A stretch of 64,000 nucleotides of DNA, from contig NZ_JADKYP010000028.1 in assembly GCF_015354405.1 (NCBI RefSeq), forward strand, positions 1 to 64,000. The letters are read 5' to 3'. The position numbers and the translations under genes are program-made. The first letter of the stretch is position 1. Each line of letters starts with the position of its first letter. A model generated the notes under the pieces. The model ran no database searches. It worked only from the letters and a program-made list of their open reading frames with translations, and was not told the DNA's origin. Source of the stretch: Nocardia sp. BSTN01. Lineage in GTDB: Bacteria; Actinomycetota; Actinomycetes; Mycobacteriales; Mycobacteriaceae. This document shows positions 62,532 to 64,000 of this stretch, piece after piece.

Positions 62532-63554
62532 ATCGTTACTACGTCTCTGCCACCGGCGGTCATCCATCCTGCTACGCGAGCCGCTCTTCGGAAGGGTGGG
62601 ACCTGGCCCTGGGTTGCGCTGATCCTCGGGGTTGCTGCCATTCCCGTCTGGGTGATCGTCGTGAATTTCGGTGACTCACACCGAGGCACCGCCGTCAGTG
62701 CCACCGTTTCCGTCGTCACGCTGGCGGCCGCGGTACTGTTCTGCGGCGGGATACTCGGTGCGACCATGTTGTGGATCCGGCGGCGCAAAGTGCGAAGCCT
62801 GAAGCGGTTTCCTTGGTATTCGTACCGGATCCGATATCTACAAAACGGGCGCTACGAGTATGTGCAACTGCTGGGCGGGCAGGGGGAAACGCTGTCCACT
62901 CTGCTGCTGAGTACCTGGTCGACGCAGGTCGGCAAGGTGGTCAACGCTCAGACGTCGGAGATCTGGTTCGCCGGCGACCCGCACCGCTACGGCGTCGTAT
63001 CCAGTCCAGGTGGCGGCGACATCTGCTACGCGTACCGCACTCAAGCGCCAGCGGAGAAGATAGCCACGCCAAGCCATTCCGCCGTGGACGCGGAGGGAAA
63101 AACCGTCCGTTGCGGGAGCTTGAAGGACACGGCATTTTCGTCGCCGCGCCTATTGCGCCGCGTCTGCGGATTCGTGCTCGATGTGGTTGTCCATGCCGCC
63201 GGAGGTGCCGCCATCGCGCTCGCACTAGCTCCCGGCTTCTCGCCGGAAGCCTTGCGCGCCGGGGATTTTCAGCAGATGGGCTTCAATCCCTTCATCGCGC
63301 TGTGCTGCTTCGCGGGCCCGTCCTTTGTCGACCGAGTGCTGCTTCAGGCCGTCGTGCACACCACTGTCGGTAAGGCCGTCTTCGGGCTCGTCGCTATCCA
63401 ACCCGACACCGGCCGGTACCCGACCTTCCGGCGGCTGATGGCCACCTGGTGGTTCCACGCATACCTGCCGCTGGCACTTTTCGGCGACGGCGCCGGACCC
63501 GACCGGTTGGGCAACTACTTCATGACCGCCGTGCGGTGGCGCGATATCCGATAG
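62532..63554 (+). CDS. RDD-like membrane protein with possible AUC start
   Basis: A 340-residue membrane protein if started at the ATC at 62532, which has GAGGAA six bases upstream and gives (M)VTTSLPPAVIHPATRAALR. The first normal start, GTG at 62652, would lose the first membrane helix (WPWVALILGVAAIPVWVIVV). Further helices lie near SVVTLAAAVLFCGGILGATM and in the C-terminal RDD-like part (VCGFVLDVVVHAAGGAAIAL, TTVGKAVFGLVAIQP, RLMATWWFHAYLP). It closes the T7SS-type operon. Function unknown. Confidence 0.6.
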   Translation: MVTTSLPPAVIHPATRAALRKGGTWPWVALILGVAAIPVWVIVVNFGDSHRGTAVSATVSVVTLAAAVLFCGGILGATMLWIRRRKVRSLKRFPWYSYRIRYLQNGRYEYVQLLGGQGETLSTLLLSTWSTQVGKVVNAQTSEIWFAGDPHRYGVVSSPGGGDICYAYRTQAPAEKIATPSHSAVDAEGKTVRCGSLKDTAFSSPRLLRRVCGFVLDVVVHAAGGAAIALALAPGFSPEALRAGDFQQMGFNPFIALCCFAGPSFVDRVLLQAVVHTTVGKAVFGLVAIQPDTGRYPTFRRLMATWWFHAYLPLALFGDGAGPDRLGNYFMTAVRWRDIR

Positions 63555-63559
63555 CCGGA

Positions 63560-63895
63560 TCAGGGACGATCGAATTGGCCGTCGGCGACGCCCTTGACGA
63601 AAGCGTCCCATTCGTCGGCGTTGTAGGCCAATTCGATGCCGTCTCGAGCGAGTAGGGCGCTGCCGTCGGCCTGGACCTGAAGGATAAGGTTGTCGGCCAG
63701 ATGGCCGGAGATGTTCGTGAGGACCAGGTCGAGGAGGGCCTGCCACTGGTCGCGAGCTACCGTGATGATCGGCTGATCCTGTTCGGGGCCAACGTATTTG
63801 CTGTCGCGGAGGAGCACTGATGCACTCGTGTGGGCGACCTCCACACAGGTCTTCTCACCACCGCTGAACGTCGACTTGAACCAGTTGGTGCTCAT
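63560..63895 (-). CDS. DUF397 domain-containing protein
   Basis: A 111-residue protein. STNWFKSTFSGGEKTCVEVA, then SVLLRDSKY is the DUF397 signature, present in many actinobacterial genes next to XRE regulators, often behaving like a toxin-antitoxin or signalling pair. A second, less conserved half follows. It starts 41 bases after the HTH gene that runs off the window. Confidence 0.9.
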   Translation of the reverse strand: MSTNWFKSTFSGGEKTCVEVAHTSASVLLRDSKYVGPEQDQPIITVARDQWQALLDLVLTNISGHLADNLILQVQADGSALLARDGIELAYNADEWDAFVKGVADGQFDRP

Positions 63896-63936
63896 GCAGC
63901 AACCCTACCCAGCCCGTCAAAGCTTGTTTCGAGCGT

Positions 63937-64000
63937 TCAGGCCGAACGGTTGGAGAGTGAATCGATCAGCTTCAAGGATTCGTCCCGGTCCAGGACGGCG
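63937..64000 (-). CDS. XRE-family regulator, C-terminal end (partial)
   Basis: Only the final codons are in the window: AVLDRDESLKLIDSLSNRSA and TGA. The ending and its place before the DUF397 gene fit the XRE/DUF5753 regulators that form pairs with DUF397. The rest lies beyond the right edge. Confidence 0.65.
   Translation of the reverse strand, partial: AVLDRDESLKLIDSLSNRSA

Noticed and set aside
1-64000. CRISPR arrays, tRNA or rRNA genes, prophage structural genes
   Set aside because: No regularly spaced repeat array, cloverleaf-like sequence, rRNA segment or capsid/terminase/tail gene was noticed while reading both strands.

Overview
The window is high-GC actinobacterial DNA, most likely Nocardia or a close relative in the Mycobacteriales. 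The order sigH/rshA, SRAP protein, aroA, rsgA resembles the Mycobacterium tuberculosis chromosome. There are also mycothiol-type enzymes, WXG100-type genes, a secreted protein of a kind common in Nocardia, and many TetR/MarR regulators with GTG starts. No RNA genes and no CRISPR array were seen.

Left part, 0-13 kb, is accessory sequence. It opens with a transposase remnant and a set of small genes that look like orphan immunity proteins (a YezG-DUF6881 fusion, a DUF6881 C-terminal remnant, two hypothetical genes) interspersed with a 30-bp repeat. Next come a MerR-TipAS regulator, an IS481 remnant, an AbrB-like gene behind a perfect 20-bp palindrome, a UvrD-type helicase remnant, a TetR gene, a truncated FAD monooxygenase, an SGNH hydrolase, a mycothiol-dependent isomerase-like gene, a hemerythrin and a PsiD/PSD-like decarboxylase.

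The segment 13.3-31 kb is a coherent small-molecule cluster. It holds an amino-acid-dehydrogenase-like gene, an HSL hydrolase, a glutamine-synthetase-like gamma-glutamyl ligase, an aldehyde dehydrogenase, a zinc alcohol dehydrogenase, a gamma-glutamyl hydrolase, a class B flavin monooxygenase, an acyl-CoA ligase, a TetR regulator, a PhyH dioxygenase, a class III aminotransferase and an MFS transporter. Five copies of a 24-bp operator-like motif lie in front of its transcription units, so it looks like one regulon. The ligase, dehydrogenase, hydrolase and aminotransferase set parallels the gamma-glutamylated putrescine (Puu) route, but the oxidative enzymes differ.

From 31.7 to 32.7 kb lies a recombination scar made of acyl-CoA dehydrogenase and acyl-CoA ligase pieces, one of them inverted. 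From 32.7 to 52.3 kb the sequence is mostly conserved chromosome: old yellow enzyme/MarR, AraC, TrmO, NDH-2, TetR/MDR pairs, bS22, SigH-RshA with a matching SigH promoter, YbaK, MarR with a broken efflux pump, SRAP, ALDH, aroA, rsgA, HxlR/methyltransferase and DUF4254.

The right end, 52.3-64 kb, is a defence and toxin island. It has a Uma2 endonuclease, a two-gene restriction-modification system with a divergent controller-type HTH gene and duplicated palindromic operators, a VapBC module, a four-gene operon of WXG100/T7SS-type proteins, and a DUF397/XRE pair running off the edge.
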